The notes beneath the pieces are model-generated. The model searched no databases. It worked only from the letters and a program-made list of their open reading frames with translations, and was not told the origin of the DNA. A stretch of DNA of 28,462 bases from Leptospira sp. Its GTDB lineage: Bacteria > Spirochaetota > Leptospiria > Leptospirales > Leptospiraceae. Positions 1 to 8,188 of this stretch are shown here, piece after piece. The stretch is from assembly GCA_027531445.1 (NCBI GenBank), contig JAPZRK010000011.1, forward strand, positions 1-28,462, given 5' to 3'. Both the position numbers and the translations under genes were made by a program. Position 1 is the stretch's first letter; each line of letters opens with the position of its first letter.

Positions 1-786
1 ATTGCGGATGTTTTGGAAGGAATTTCGTTTAACATACATAAAGTGACAACAGAGCCAGTCACATTAAAAATCCATGTAGACCATCAAAAGGGTATGACTC
101 TTGTAAAAGAATGGGTTATCGCATACAACGATCTTATGAAATTTTCCAAGGAAGTGACTTCTGTTGAAAAAAATGGTAAAATTTCAGATAGCAAACCATC
201 AGATAACAGCAAGGAACTCGATATCTCCAAAGAATTTTGGGACAATAAAGTCAAATCTGGAATCTTAGCTGGTGAAAACTCCATCCTTCGTTTGATTGCA
301 AGTATGAAGACAGTTGTCAATTCGTATTATCCTGCGACTAAAGCCGGAGGGTTTCGTGTCCTGACCGATGTCGGAATCTCAACGGGAGCAGTGGGGACGA
401 ATTGGGAAAAAATCCAAGAAGGCCTTCTAGTAATCGATGAGGAAAAATTGGCAATCGCTTTGGGAGACAATCCTGACGGACTACGTGAGCTCTTTGCATC
501 AGATACAAATAATGATGCAAAAATGGAAGATGGTGTTGGAATACGTTTGTTAGAAACATTAAAACCTTATACTCAATATTCATCTGGGATCATTACCAGC
601 AAATTAAAGTTAATTGAAGAGAATGTTGCAGGTAATAATAAAAAAATCAAAGAGCACGAATCTCATCTTGTTAGTTACGAAGCCAAATTGAAACAAAGGT
701 TTTTGTATATGGAACAAGGTGTCGGAAAGAACAAATCAGTTGGAAACTACTTACAAAATAATATGTTTAGAGGCAATGGGGAATAA
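1..786 (+). CDS. fliD: Flagellar filament cap / hook-associated protein 2 FliD, C-terminal part
   Basis: This is the C-terminal part of the protein that caps the growing flagellar filament and helps flagellin subunits fold at the tip; in spirochaetes the filament is periplasmic. The frame is open from base 1, so the gene begins upstream of the window. The visible 261 codons match the FliD C-terminal domain: a VGIST-like stretch, the segment around EEKLAIALGDNPDGLRELF, then a long heptad-rich helix near the end (KLIEENVAGNNKKIKEHESH onward) and a final polar tail. The helix matches the coiled-coil leg region of FliD. The stop codon lies one base before the ATG of the next gene, which suggests translational coupling. 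The identification is strong, but the N-terminal domains cannot be checked here. Confidence 0.92.
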   Translation: MADVLEGISFNIHKVTTEPVTLKIHVDHQKGMTLVKEWVIAYNDLMKFSKEVTSVEKNGKISDSKPSDNSKELDISKEFWDNKVKSGILAGENSILRLIASMKTVVNSYYPATKAGGFRVLTDVGISTGAVGTNWEKIQEGLLVIDEEKLAIALGDNPDGLRELFASDTNNDAKMEDGVGIRLLETLKPYTQYSSGIITSKLKLIEENVAGNNKKIKEHESHLVSYEAKLKQRFLYMEQGVGKNKSVGNYLQNNMFRGNGE

Positions 787-787
787 T

Positions 788-1753
788 ATGAACATCTTTA
801 TCAACGATCAAAAATTAGAAACGACTTTAGGTGGTGAAACCTACATTGGCCAGGTTCTGGATCAAATTGAAAAATGGGTTGAGTCCAATGGAAAGTACCT
901 AAGATTTTTTACAGTCAATGGAGAAGAGTTAAATCGAACTGAATTGGATGCGATGGAAGTAACTAAGGCAGAACGAATGGACCTCTATGTTGGAGAAGAA
1001 CTGGATATCATTGAGGATAGTCTTTATGAATTGGATTTATATGTAGATAAGGTTGGTTCAACTTTGGTTGGCAGGGATTCCTTAACTGAAAAAGAGACCT
1101 CTGACTTACGCGAGGGAATACCTTGGATTGAAACGATGTTAGTTTCTACAAAAAATTTATTGAACCTTAATTTAGCATCCATCCGGCCAATGGGCAAAGG
1201 AAAAAACGTAGAAGAAATCATAAGTTCATTGAAAGAGGTGGCGATGAACTTGGACGGTACTTCTGCAATCGATGCATTTTTAGAAGATCTTCGTGATTTA
1301 AAATTATTCCTAATGGATTTGAGCGCACGTTTGGCGGTCATACGTATGGAAGATCCTGAACTACTCGCAATCGTTCAAAAATTTGTCGAAGATAAAGATA
1401 AGGTCATAAAAGACTTTATGCTAATCAATGAAAACTTCCAATCGGGAAAAGATCATCTAGCGACTGAAATTATGACTGATGCTGTTGGTAGATTGAATGC
1501 ACTTATTTCCGCCATGGTTTCGATTCAAGGAAGACATTCTGAGATCAACTGGGCAGACTTTAAAGTCGAAGAAAGAGCATTGTCGCAAGTGATCACCTCA
1601 TTGAATGATGCACTTGGTAATGTCGCTGAAGCTATGGAAAAAAATGACATCGTATATGCCGGTGACATTTTAGAATATGAACTGCCAGAACTTTTGGAAA
1701 ATATGATTCCTCTACTGAAAGAGATTCTTTCCGCAGTACAAACGGAAGCTTGA
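788..1753 (+). CDS. Unknown acidic protein coupled to fliD
   Basis: I do not recognise a family. The frame can be extended upstream into fliD, but the ATG at 788 lies one base after the fliD stop and gives 321 residues, so I take that start. There is no signal peptide or membrane segment, so the product should be cytoplasmic. The first ~75 residues alternate predicted strands and one helix (IFINDQKLE, a helix around QVLDQIEKWVE, RFFTVNGEEL, MDLYVGEE), which could be a small beta-grasp-like fold. The rest is almost all helix and acidic. Its position directly after fliD suggests a flagellar role, for example a FliS-like export chaperone or a regulator, but it is longer than FliS and shows no FliS motif that I can see. 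The function is inference from position only. Confidence 0.8.
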   Translation: MNIFINDQKLETTLGGETYIGQVLDQIEKWVESNGKYLRFFTVNGEELNRTELDAMEVTKAERMDLYVGEELDIIEDSLYELDLYVDKVGSTLVGRDSLTEKETSDLREGIPWIETMLVSTKNLLNLNLASIRPMGKGKNVEEIISSLKEVAMNLDGTSAIDAFLEDLRDLKLFLMDLSARLAVIRMEDPELLAIVQKFVEDKDKVIKDFMLINENFQSGKDHLATEIMTDAVGRLNALISAMVSIQGRHSEINWADFKVEERALSQVITSLNDALGNVAEAMEKNDIVYAGDILEYELPELLENMIPLLKEILSAVQTEA

Positions 1754-1760
1754 TTTTGAC

Positions 1761-1952
1761 TTAATCAGGAAACAAAGAAAAAATTCCAAAAATGGTGCCT
1801 GCGCCCATAAGCACAAGCCCCCAAATCAGATTGATATTTTGTCCCAGGGAAATAGCGTACATCGTATCTCCTTGGGTAAAGTAGCCATATAGGCCAAGAA
1901 TTCCACCTAAAATCAAAAATAGTATAGAGAGAATGCGCGAAAAATTGAGCAT
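1761..1952 (-). CDS. Small two-helix membrane protein
   Basis: This encodes a 63-residue hydrophobic protein of unknown function. Two transmembrane helices are visible, roughly residues 6-26 (ILSILFLILGGILGLYGYF) and 40-60 (INLIWGLVLMGAGTIFGIFS), joined by a short polar loop. It is probably an inner membrane protein. It starts with ATG and faces the fliD pair, ending 7 bases from the 3' end of that unit. An 80-base gap separates its start from the divergent HAD hydrolase. Its small size leaves some doubt, but the clean pair of helices supports a real gene. Confidence 0.65.
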   Translation of the reverse strand: MLNFSRILSILFLILGGILGLYGYFTQGDTMYAISLGQNINLIWGLVLMGAGTIFGIFSLFPD

Positions 1953-2032
1953 GAGTGGACGCCTTTCACCATAATTAAAACTTTATTCTTTTGCTTTCAA
2001 TAAATTTTAATATGTAGTATAGTAACAGCAAT

Positions 2033-2794
2033 ATGTACTTACTTCTTGACTTAGATAATACCATCTTACCTTCGAAAGAAGCCTATGCAAAGGCGATCAA
2101 TGGTCTGTCGATAGATTGGGAACAAAGAGGTTTGGGTTCTCAGGCAGATTTTTTAAGCAAGTATGAAGTCGCCCGTAACCTAGTCAAAACACAATTAGGA
2201 AATCATTCCTCCAATCGTTTGCGTTTGTTATGCTTTAAGAATATGCTTGATTCTGAGTACTTTGGTATCACAGGAAAACAAATTGAGCTCCTGCTATGGC
2301 TCGAGGAACGATATTTTTATCATTTTACAGAATCTCTTCGGATTTCTCGTGAAACAGAACCGCGATGGAAAGAATTGTTTTCCGTACTTTCCGAATTATT
2401 CGAAGCCAAGCAGGTATGTGTTCTCACAAATGAAAATCTTCGAACACAATTATTCAAAATCAAAGCATTCTTTCCAGAGGAATTGAAATGGAATCTTTTG
2501 ACCTCTGAGGAAATTGGCATCGAAAAACCCCATCCTGATTATTTTGCATATGCCCTCAAGAGGGTAGCTAAAAAATCAAACGAGTGTATGATGATTGGAG
2601 ATAATCGTAAGGATGATGTTGATGGAGCAAATGCTATGGATATAGCGGGAATCCATCTCACTGCCATATTTGGAAGTCAACGTCAACTCATTGAATTGCC
2701 GGAAATGAATCGGCTTGGAGTAGGCCACAAATCCATTGTGAATCTCGAAACAGATAACATTCTTACTGCGATTGACTATGTAAGAAATAAATGA
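2033..2794 (+). CDS. HAD-superfamily hydrolase, pyrimidine 5'-nucleotidase-like
   Basis: This is a haloacid dehalogenase-family phosphatase of 253 residues, probably cytoplasmic. All four HAD motifs are visible: DLDNT at residues 6-10 (nucleophile Asp6, acid/base Asp8), the LTN motif II near 131-133, the motif III lysine at 165 (EKPHP), and GDNRKDD at 189-195 for Mg2+ binding. The helical cap between motifs I and II is like that of pyrimidine 5'-nucleotidases and (S)-2-haloacid dehalogenases. The substrate cannot be read from sequence, and a nucleotide or sugar phosphate is likely. No Shine-Dalgarno-like sequence precedes the ATG. A TATAGT hexamer ends ten bases before it (2018-2023), so the message may be leaderless or nearly so. 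Confidence 0.85.
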   Translation: MYLLLDLDNTILPSKEAYAKAINGLSIDWEQRGLGSQADFLSKYEVARNLVKTQLGNHSSNRLRLLCFKNMLDSEYFGITGKQIELLLWLEERYFYHFTESLRISRETEPRWKELFSVLSELFEAKQVCVLTNENLRTQLFKIKAFFPEELKWNLLTSEEIGIEKPHPDYFAYALKRVAKKSNECMMIGDNRKDDVDGANAMDIAGIHLTAIFGSQRQLIELPEMNRLGVGHKSIVNLETDNILTAIDYVRNK

Positions 2795-2801
2795 AGGAGT
2801 C

Positions 2802-3653
2802 TTAGCCTTTCTTCAATGTCAAAAACAAAGTATTATTCCAATTTACCTTTCCAAAAGTCAGAAAAAATATCCATTTTGTGAGATAGTAATAAGCTAACTT
2901 TGCATATATGGCAAGTTTGCTTTTGGAACCTGCCACAGACAAAATAGGCATAAGAACCTTATATCTTGGTTCTATAAATCCGCATTGTTTACCAAGTTCA
3001 GCGAGAGTGGACATTTTGTAATTGTTTACATGGTCTTTTGCTTCCAAATAATGTCCCCCTTCTTGCATACCACGAAGCTTTACTTTCAAATTTGCCTTCA
3101 TGAGTTGGATGGGAAAATTCGGTGTTTGTAAAAAGAGAATACCACCTGGCTTCAATAAAGAATGTAAGTAGGTAAGTAAAGAATGGGGTTTTGGGATATG
3201 TTCAATGACATCCCATAATGTAATGATATCAAAACTGGCACTGGGTAACTTTGAGTCTTGGACTAGCCCAGAATAGACTGTAGGTAAACCATTTTGAACA
3301 TTTGCAAAGGCAACCGCCTGTTTTGAAATCTCATAACCGATGGCTTCCCATTTCGGTTTGGCAGTAAGTACTGCTTTTACAAAAAAACCCAAACCGCAAC
3401 CCACATCCAATAACTTACCTTTCTCTGCTTGAAGATAACTTTTGATAAAGTCACGATACACAGGTCTGTGTGCTTTGTCCCACCATTCTAAATCATAGGT
3501 TTGATCCTCTCCTTCCCAATAACCATCGTAATGTTCTGCTTGTTCATAGGAAGAATAAATGTGTCCACAATTACTGCACTGGAGTATGGCTGTACCGTTT
3601 TCATTAAAAACGGTTGTGGAATCTGAAGATTGACAAAGGATACAATTTTTCAT
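2802..3653 (-). CDS. Class I SAM-dependent methyltransferase with N-terminal zinc-binding motif
   Basis: This is a 283-residue methyltransferase. The N terminus has two CxxC pairs (Cys4/Cys7 and Cys26/Cys29) that probably form a zinc ribbon. The SAM-binding motif I is LLDVGCGLGFF at about 81-91. A later DVIEHIPKP segment matches the methyltransferase-11/23 type often seen in cell-surface sugar or lipid modification genes. The substrate is unknown. The C terminus has a hydrophobic stretch around YYYLTKWIFFLTF that may contact the membrane. The gene converges with the HAD hydrolase (7-base gap) and diverges from dapF. There is no clear ribosome binding site before its ATG. Confidence 0.85.
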   Translation of the reverse strand: MKNCILCQSSDSTTVFNENGTAILQCSNCGHIYSSYEQAEHYDGYWEGEDQTYDLEWWDKAHRPVYRDFIKSYLQAEKGKLLDVGCGLGFFVKAVLTAKPKWEAIGYEISKQAVAFANVQNGLPTVYSGLVQDSKLPSASFDIITLWDVIEHIPKPHSLLTYLHSLLKPGGILFLQTPNFPIQLMKANLKVKLRGMQEGGHYLEAKDHVNNYKMSTLAELGKQCGFIEPRYKVLMPILSVAGSKSKLAIYAKLAYYYLTKWIFFLTFGKVNWNNTLFLTLKKG

Positions 3654-3739
3654 GCGTGTGAGTGCTTATAGTCTGATTTCTGTGAAGTATGGGTCAAATC
3701 AAAAATCCGTATGGAGAATTCATCACGATCCTGCTTGCC

Positions 3740-3756
3740 TTTCGAGAGGCTCGAAA
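3740..3756 (+). other. Small hairpin in the dapF leader
   Basis: A perfect 7-bp inverted repeat, TTTCGAG and CTCGAAA with a 3-base loop, ends 26 bases before the dapF start codon. It has no following T tract, so it is not a standard terminator. It may affect mRNA structure, but a repeat this short can occur by chance. Confidence 0.25.
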
Positions 3757-3782
3757 AAGATTGGGTTAAAGGGGATGGCGAT

Positions 3783-4628
3783 ATGAAAGTGAAGTTTACG
3801 AAAATGGAAGGCATCGGGAATGATTATGTTTACATTGACGCAACAAAGCAAGACATACGGCTATCACCAGAACAAATCCAAAAAGTCTCCGACAGAAATT
3901 TTGGTATCGGAAGTGACGGAGTCATTTTCATTCGCAATTCCTCTTCAGGTGAATTCCAAATGGATATGTACAACTCTGACGGAAGTTCTTCAGAGATGTG
4001 CGGCAATGGCGTCCGATGTGTCGGAAAATTCATTTATGATCATGGTTTAACAAAAAACAAACGCCCCTTGATTGAAACTGGCAAAGGTGTACTCACCCTA
4101 GATCTTTCTCTTGATTCCACTGGGCGAGTAGATATGGTTAGTGTGGATATGGGTGAACCCATTTTGAAACCCAATTTGATACCGATTACATGGCCCGGCG
4201 AAGAACCGGTCATCAATCAATCCCTAGAAGTAAACGGTAAACACTATCATTTTACTGCAGTTAGTATGGGCAATCCGCATTGTGTTATCTTTGTGGACGA
4301 TGCAGATGCTTTTCCAGTGCACGAAATTGGGCCTCTGATAGAAAATCATTCGCTATTTCCGAGAAGGGTCAATGTAGAGTTTGTTTCTGTGCGTGGAAAG
4401 GATCACCTCTACCAAAGGACTTGGGAGCGGGGTGCAGGTGAAACACTCGCATGTGGGACAGGAGCCTGTGCGGTTATGGTCGCCGCTGTTTTGAATGGAA
4501 AAGCAGGTAAAAAAGTAGAAATCGACTTACGCGGCGGTCGATTACACGTAGAATGGACTGAGCAGGGAAACGTGATTATGACTGGTCCCGCAAAAGAAGT
4601 GTTTACCGGAGAAATCGAACTCAACTAA
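3783..4628 (+). CDS. dapF: Diaminopimelate epimerase
   Basis: DapF interconverts LL- and meso-diaminopimelate, supplying lysine and the cross-linking residue of peptidoglycan. The frame is open further upstream to 3711, but the conserved start of the family (MKVKFTKMEGIGNDYVYID) begins at the ATG at 3783, preceded by AAAGGGGA, and gives 281 residues, a normal length. Both catalytic cysteines of this cofactor-independent racemase are present: Cys73 in SSEMCGNGVRC and Cys224 in LACGTGACA. The substrate-binding GNPHCV and ERGAGET segments are also present. The gene runs alone on the plus strand between two minus-strand genes, so it probably has its own promoter in 3654-3782. Identification is secure. 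Confidence 0.97.
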   Translation: MKVKFTKMEGIGNDYVYIDATKQDIRLSPEQIQKVSDRNFGIGSDGVIFIRNSSSGEFQMDMYNSDGSSSEMCGNGVRCVGKFIYDHGLTKNKRPLIETGKGVLTLDLSLDSTGRVDMVSVDMGEPILKPNLIPITWPGEEPVINQSLEVNGKHYHFTAVSMGNPHCVIFVDDADAFPVHEIGPLIENHSLFPRRVNVEFVSVRGKDHLYQRTWERGAGETLACGTGACAVMVAAVLNGKAGKKVEIDLRGGRLHVEWTEQGNVIMTGPAKEVFTGEIELN

Positions 4629-4641
4629 ATCTGTAGTCGAT

Positions 4642-5367
4642 TTATTTCTTTAAAAAATCGGCGTGTTGTAATTCTTCCATACGTTTTTTCGTTTCATTTG
4701 AAATAGCGACCATACCTTCTTCGAGGGGAAGGTGTGTATAATCTTTATGATTGATCACCTTTCCAAAAACCAAATTCACCTTTTTGTAGACTACTCGCTT
4801 TTTGATATCGCATACTTCTTTGGGCATACCCATAAACGAACGGACAAGTGGTGGGATAGGATAATCGGAAATCGTTTCTTCGATAGGAATGAGAACAGAA
4901 GGTAACACATCCACCTTATTACGAAGGCTAAACGCCGCGAAGCCATGATGAAAGTTGGCCAATGGTCCATTGAAATCATTTTTGACCATATAATCGTGAC
5001 CTTCAGGAAAAATGCCCAATACATCCCCATTTTTAAAAACTTGTTGAACCTTTTTGATGCTCGACATGGAAATGTTTCCATCAATCGCCATGGGAATGGT
5101 TCCAGTTTTTTCCACTAGGTCTTTAAAAAGTGGAATGCGAGTCGTATATTCTGCCGCAATCCAAGAGATAAACCTTGGAAAAGCGGATCCAATGACAAAG
5201 GGATCCATATCACTTCGATGATTACATGTTAGTATGAGTTTACCTGTAGGAACAATGTTGTGGTAGCCATAAACGTTTGTCGTCACTGCTAAATTAAAAA
5301 ATGGTGTTATGAATTTTTTAATGTTTTCTACATTTTTCTTTGCTTGATCAACGATAGGATTTTCCAT
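4642..5367 (-). CDS. 1-acyl-sn-glycerol-3-phosphate acyltransferase family protein (PlsC-like)
   Basis: This membrane-associated acyltransferase probably transfers a fatty acid to a lysophospholipid during phospholipid synthesis. The catalytic HX4D motif is NHRSDMD (His50, Asp55), and the second motif FPEGH lies at about residues 120-124 and binds the phosphate. The length of 241 residues fits the PlsC family. An N-terminal stretch, ITPFFNLAVTTNVYGYHNI, resembles the usual lead-in. Whether this is the main PlsC or a paralogue with another acceptor cannot be decided from the window. The upstream gene at 5369 ends one base before this gene's ATG, so the two are likely co-transcribed. Confidence 0.87.
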   Translation of the reverse strand: MENPIVDQAKKNVENIKKFITPFFNLAVTTNVYGYHNIVPTGKLILTCNHRSDMDPFVIGSAFPRFISWIAAEYTTRIPLFKDLVEKTGTIPMAIDGNISMSSIKKVQQVFKNGDVLGIFPEGHDYMVKNDFNGPLANFHHGFAAFSLRNKVDVLPSVLIPIEETISDYPIPPLVRSFMGMPKEVCDIKKRVVYKKVNLVFGKVINHKDYTHLPLEEGMVAISNETKKRMEELQHADFLKK

Positions 5368-5368
5368 C

Positions 5369-5725
5369 TTAGTCTCCGATGATTTTTTTCCACCAAGATT
5401 TTGTTTGGTGGTTCGAAGATGGATGTGTAGCGCCTTTTGGTGTCACATCGCCGTCGTTAGTATCATCAGATTCACTTAGTGAGAATGCATCTTTTCTTTT
5501 TTTTCCTGCGGAAGAGGTAGTCGGTAGCGTGCGTTTGATCTCTTCCAACTCTCTTTGAGCAGCAGCACTGGATTTAAGATACGCACGTACTTCATCCCAC
5601 TGCGAGTCATAATCGTTACCATAGATGGCAAAATTCATTAGATCGATTCGGTCAAAATCGGGCATTTGTTTCGGAATCCTTCCCTTATTTCTTACGATTT
5701 CAGAATGAAAATCAAAGGAATTCAA
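5369..5725 (-). CDS. Conserved-looking hypothetical protein upstream of the acyltransferase
   Basis: No family is recognised. The frame gives 118 residues from a TTG at 5725. An ATG at residue 21 (codon 5663-5665) follows AAGGGAAGGA and may be the true start, giving 98 residues. The first two thirds contain an aromatic and acidic segment (FDRIDLMNFAIYGNDYDSQW) followed by a predicted helix with ELEEIKR. The C-terminal third is low-complexity, rich in Ser, Thr, Lys and Asp, and probably disordered. There is no signal peptide or membrane helix. It is spaced one base from the acyltransferase gene, so it may be part of the same unit, but no function can be assigned. Confidence 0.6.
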   Translation of the reverse strand: MNSFDFHSEIVRNKGRIPKQMPDFDRIDLMNFAIYGNDYDSQWDEVRAYLKSSAAAQRELEEIKRTLPTTSSAGKKRKDAFSLSESDDTNDGDVTPKGATHPSSNHQTKSWWKKIIGD

Positions 5726-5793
5726 TACAAATTTTGTCCGATTTTTCTTTGGCCCTATGAAGATTGAGGTAGCTGGGTCCCGATGATATAAAG

Positions 5794-5973
5794 GTGAGAG
5801 AAAGAATCGAGTCGAAGAGACATAAGATTAAAAATAAAAACCAGAATGAGCACAAACTTCCTGACAACGTAATTCCGTTTCCAGGAACCATTCCAAATAA
5901 AGAGAAAATTTCCGATTTGTTTGAAGATTTGTTTTGCGCAGGAGAGCGGGAACGAGAAGGTAAAGAACGATGA
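5794..5973 (+). CDS. Possible small gene overlapping the next start codon
   Basis: A reading frame of 59 codons starts at a GTG at 5794 and ends with a TGA whose first two bases belong to the ATG of the next gene (ATGA at 5970-5973). The product is charged and hydrophilic: a lysine and asparagine-rich N-terminal third, a central LPDNVIPFPGTIP segment, and an acidic then basic tail (DLFEDLFCAGERER). The four-base overlap is typical of translationally coupled genes. The start is uncertain, because no ATG lies in frame and there is no good Shine-Dalgarno before the GTG. It could also be an unused open stretch. It otherwise fills a 244-base gap. Confidence 0.38.
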   Translation: MRERIESKRHKIKNKNQNEHKLPDNVIPFPGTIPNKEKISDLFEDLFCAGEREREGKER

Positions 5974-6452
5974 TCCATAAATTCTTCATTCTTGCCTTCT
6001 TTTTCTTTTTTTTCTCGGATTCCATGTGTTTGAAGCTTTGGATCGTTTCTGGCAAATTGAGAACAATCGAGGAGTCAAAGGAGAATAAATCCTTCCAAAA
6101 GACTCGGTCTTATCTAAAGGCAAAGCAGTGGTTAGAATACAAATTGAATCCCGAAACCTCAAAGATTGAGAAGGAAGTGGAGGCAGAGGGTAGAATCGAA
6201 GGAATCGGATTGATACGCTGCTACGTGCCTTACGGAGTGGGCGAGGTGGATGCAAACGAACATGAGTTCCAATATACGATCACCATTCGAGATGGAAGTG
6301 CAACTTTCCATGTGTACGATATTTTTTCGTATATTAAGGATCCGAACGATATCATTCTGAATTATGGTCCCAAGGTAGAACGCGTAGCAAAAGTGACGAT
6401 TCGTTCTTGTTTTAAACCGTTGATCGATGATTTTTTTGAATATATAAAATAA
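5970..6452 (+). CDS. Exported protein with DUF4468-like domain
   Basis: This is a 160-residue protein with an N-terminal hydrophobic stretch (FFILAFFFFFFSDSMCL) that looks like a signal peptide, so it is probably periplasmic or surface-located. A cysteine at residue 20 could be lipidated, but the surrounding sequence is a weak lipobox. The body, with EVEAEGRIEGIGLIRCYVP, then FQYTITIRDGSATFHVYDIFSY, resembles DUF4468 domains (TBP-like fold, function unknown). That assignment is from pattern only. The start ATG follows GAGAAGG at a suitable distance and overlaps the stop of the small frame at 5794. It converges with the lipoprotein gene at 6460. Confidence 0.72.
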   Translation: MIHKFFILAFFFFFFSDSMCLKLWIVSGKLRTIEESKENKSFQKTRSYLKAKQWLEYKLNPETSKIEKEVEAEGRIEGIGLIRCYVPYGVGEVDANEHEFQYTITIRDGSATFHVYDIFSYIKDPNDIILNYGPKVERVAKVTIRSCFKPLIDDFFEYIK

Positions 6453-6459
6453 AAACTAG

Positions 6460-6741
6460 TTAACGACCGGTGGGATTTGCACCAGCAGGGAAGCCTACAG
6501 CCCCACCAGTCGTCGTGCCTGTGTTAGAGTTTGTAAGTCCATAATAGTCTAAATTCTGTGAGTTGGAAATCGGGGTCTGATTTGGGTCTTCGCTTTGTCT
6601 TGAGCTAGATGCCGATGAATTTCCAGAACTAGCCGAGTTCGGCTCAGCTTCCAACAAATCCAATATATCTTGCCTACTGATCAGCTTTTCACTGCATTGC
6701 AAAGCAAACAAGGTAAAAAGGATGATAGCTAGTTTTCCCAT
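6460..6741 (-). CDS. Small lipoprotein
   Basis: This 93-residue protein has a short signal peptide and a spirochaetal lipobox: MGKLAIILFTLFALQC, with lipidation expected at Cys16. After a short helix (SRQDILDLLEAEP) the mature part is low-complexity, rich in Ser, Asn, Gly and Thr, and likely disordered. No enzymatic domain is visible. A GGGGA ribosome binding site lies at normal distance before the ATG. Its stop is 15 bases upstream (in window coordinates, downstream in transcription) of nothing else on this strand until 5725. It sits just downstream of the transporter gene at 6757 and may be in its transcript. Confidence 0.72.
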   Translation of the reverse strand: MGKLAIILFTLFALQCSEKLISRQDILDLLEAEPNSASSGNSSASSSRQSEDPNQTPISNSQNLDYYGLTNSNTGTTTGGAVGFPAGANPTGR

Positions 6742-6756
6742 GATGATTCCCCAACA

Positions 6757-8133
6757 TTAAGAAGTGGCACGTCTTTTTAAAAGGATTTTTTGGATGGCGA
6801 GGTGTTTTCTATCCGTAAGCGGAAATGCTAAAAATATAAGTGCGCCAAGAATAAAGAAAAAACCTACACCAGGTCCGAAGATCATTGCCAAACGGAAACC
6901 AACATCCGAACTTTGAGTTGCGGTAGATTGATCGAAACCGATGAAATCTAACATAAATCCGGTTAAACCTATACCGATGGCCTGGGAAAACTTAATGCCC
7001 ATCTTCCAAAAGCCAAAGTACAATCCTTCTCGTTTGACCTTTGTTTTCCATTCATCATAATCCACAACGTCCGTCAAAATGGAATCCATGATTAAAATCG
7101 ATCCGGCAAAAATACCACCAAAAAATGCAACAATGAGTGGTGGTCGTAATTCTCCGTATGGGAACAAAGGATAGGCGATCACAGTCAGAATTCCCAAGAG
7201 AAAAACTCCAAAGAACGCAGGTTTCTTTTTCCCAAAACGTTTTGCGAGCCATATCCAAAATGCAATCGAAGCCATCATCACCACAAAAAACGGTAGTAGT
7301 ATATTGATCACCACTTGGGATTCTTTCAGTCCCAATCTATATTGATAGTAGTAAAGTGCAATGGCAGAATTGAAAGTACGACCAATGGTTGCTACGACAA
7401 AGGCCAAAAGCAAAGGTAAAAAGACTCGATTGCTCAATACTGATTTTAGAGATCTAAATAAAGACTCACCTGTTGGAATTGCCTTTGGTGTGATGTCTCT
7501 ACCCTTTGTTGCCCAAAATGTGACCATCGATGTGAAGAGTATGACACAAGAAACAATCTCACTAGCTTGTAAACGTGAGGATTGTATATTTGCTTTTGAA
7601 TTTTCATCGCCTAAAGATTGCAAAATGGCGGCTGGGACAATCATTCCAATTAACATACCGATGTTGCTGAAAAAAAGTCTCCATCCAAAAATAGATGTGC
7701 GTTCATCTCTATGAAACGTAAGCTCTCCCCCGAGTGCAATGAGTGGTACCGAAATCACAGTCATTGCGGTATTTACAGTAAGGTAAGTGATGAGCAAATA
7801 GAGAAACTTACCGAACTGGGTATTGAGCTGTGGAGGAGAAAACAGAAGAAGGATGGACGCTGACAAAAGGATTCCACCAATCAGGATGTATGGTCTACGT
7901 CTACCCCATCGGCTGGAAGTTTTATCCGAAATATTTCCCATCAAGGGATCACTCACAGCATCCCAAATCACTGAGATGGCAAGGGCAACGCCTGCAAGGC
8001 TTGGATTTAAACCAACAATTTCTGTATAAAATTTGAGAAGGTAAATTTGGGAAAATAGTTGAACAGCGGTTATGCCTGTCTCAGCCAGACCATAGCCCAG
8101 TTTGACAGGCATTGAAAGAAATTTTTGACTCAT
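6757..8133 (-). CDS. GPH-family (MelB-like) MFS transporter
   Basis: This 458-residue inner membrane protein has about 12 transmembrane helices and belongs to the glycoside-pentoside-hexuronide:cation symporter branch of the major facilitator superfamily. The N-terminal segment LGYGLAETGITAVQLFSQIYLLKFYT, the conserved VIWDAVSDPLMGNISDKT loop and the following RWGRRRPYI are strong family marks; the WD and D-P pair correspond to the cation/sugar site loop of MelB. The central DVVDYDEWKTKVKREGLYFG is also typical. Substrate is not readable, and no sugar-metabolism genes lie nearby, so uptake of a sugar is only one possibility; lipid-transporting relatives (MFSD2A type) share these motifs. Confidence 0.87.
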   Translation of the reverse strand: MSQKFLSMPVKLGYGLAETGITAVQLFSQIYLLKFYTEIVGLNPSLAGVALAISVIWDAVSDPLMGNISDKTSSRWGRRRPYILIGGILLSASILLLFSPPQLNTQFGKFLYLLITYLTVNTAMTVISVPLIALGGELTFHRDERTSIFGWRLFFSNIGMLIGMIVPAAILQSLGDENSKANIQSSRLQASEIVSCVILFTSMVTFWATKGRDITPKAIPTGESLFRSLKSVLSNRVFLPLLLAFVVATIGRTFNSAIALYYYQYRLGLKESQVVINILLPFFVVMMASIAFWIWLAKRFGKKKPAFFGVFLLGILTVIAYPLFPYGELRPPLIVAFFGGIFAGSILIMDSILTDVVDYDEWKTKVKREGLYFGFWKMGIKFSQAIGIGLTGFMLDFIGFDQSTATQSSDVGFRLAMIFGPGVGFFFILGALIFLAFPLTDRKHLAIQKILLKRRATS

Positions 8134-8188
8134 AGGGTATAAAAATAGATTCGTGCTTTAGACGAGATTAAACCTAGAAGTCTCTCAT

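Noticed and set aside
3711..3782. Upstream extension of the dapF frame to an ATG at 3711
   Set aside because: The conserved N terminus and a good ribosome binding site are at 3783; the extension has no family counterpart.
4629..4660. Possible terminator after dapF (AAATC ... GATTT)
   Set aside because: The stem is only five bases and AT-rich, with no convincing T tract.
5712..5978. 88-codon minus-strand frame in the gap before 5970
   Set aside because: It has no ribosome binding site, overlaps the start of the DUF4468-like gene, and its product has low-complexity hydrophobic and Ser-rich composition like an antisense shadow.
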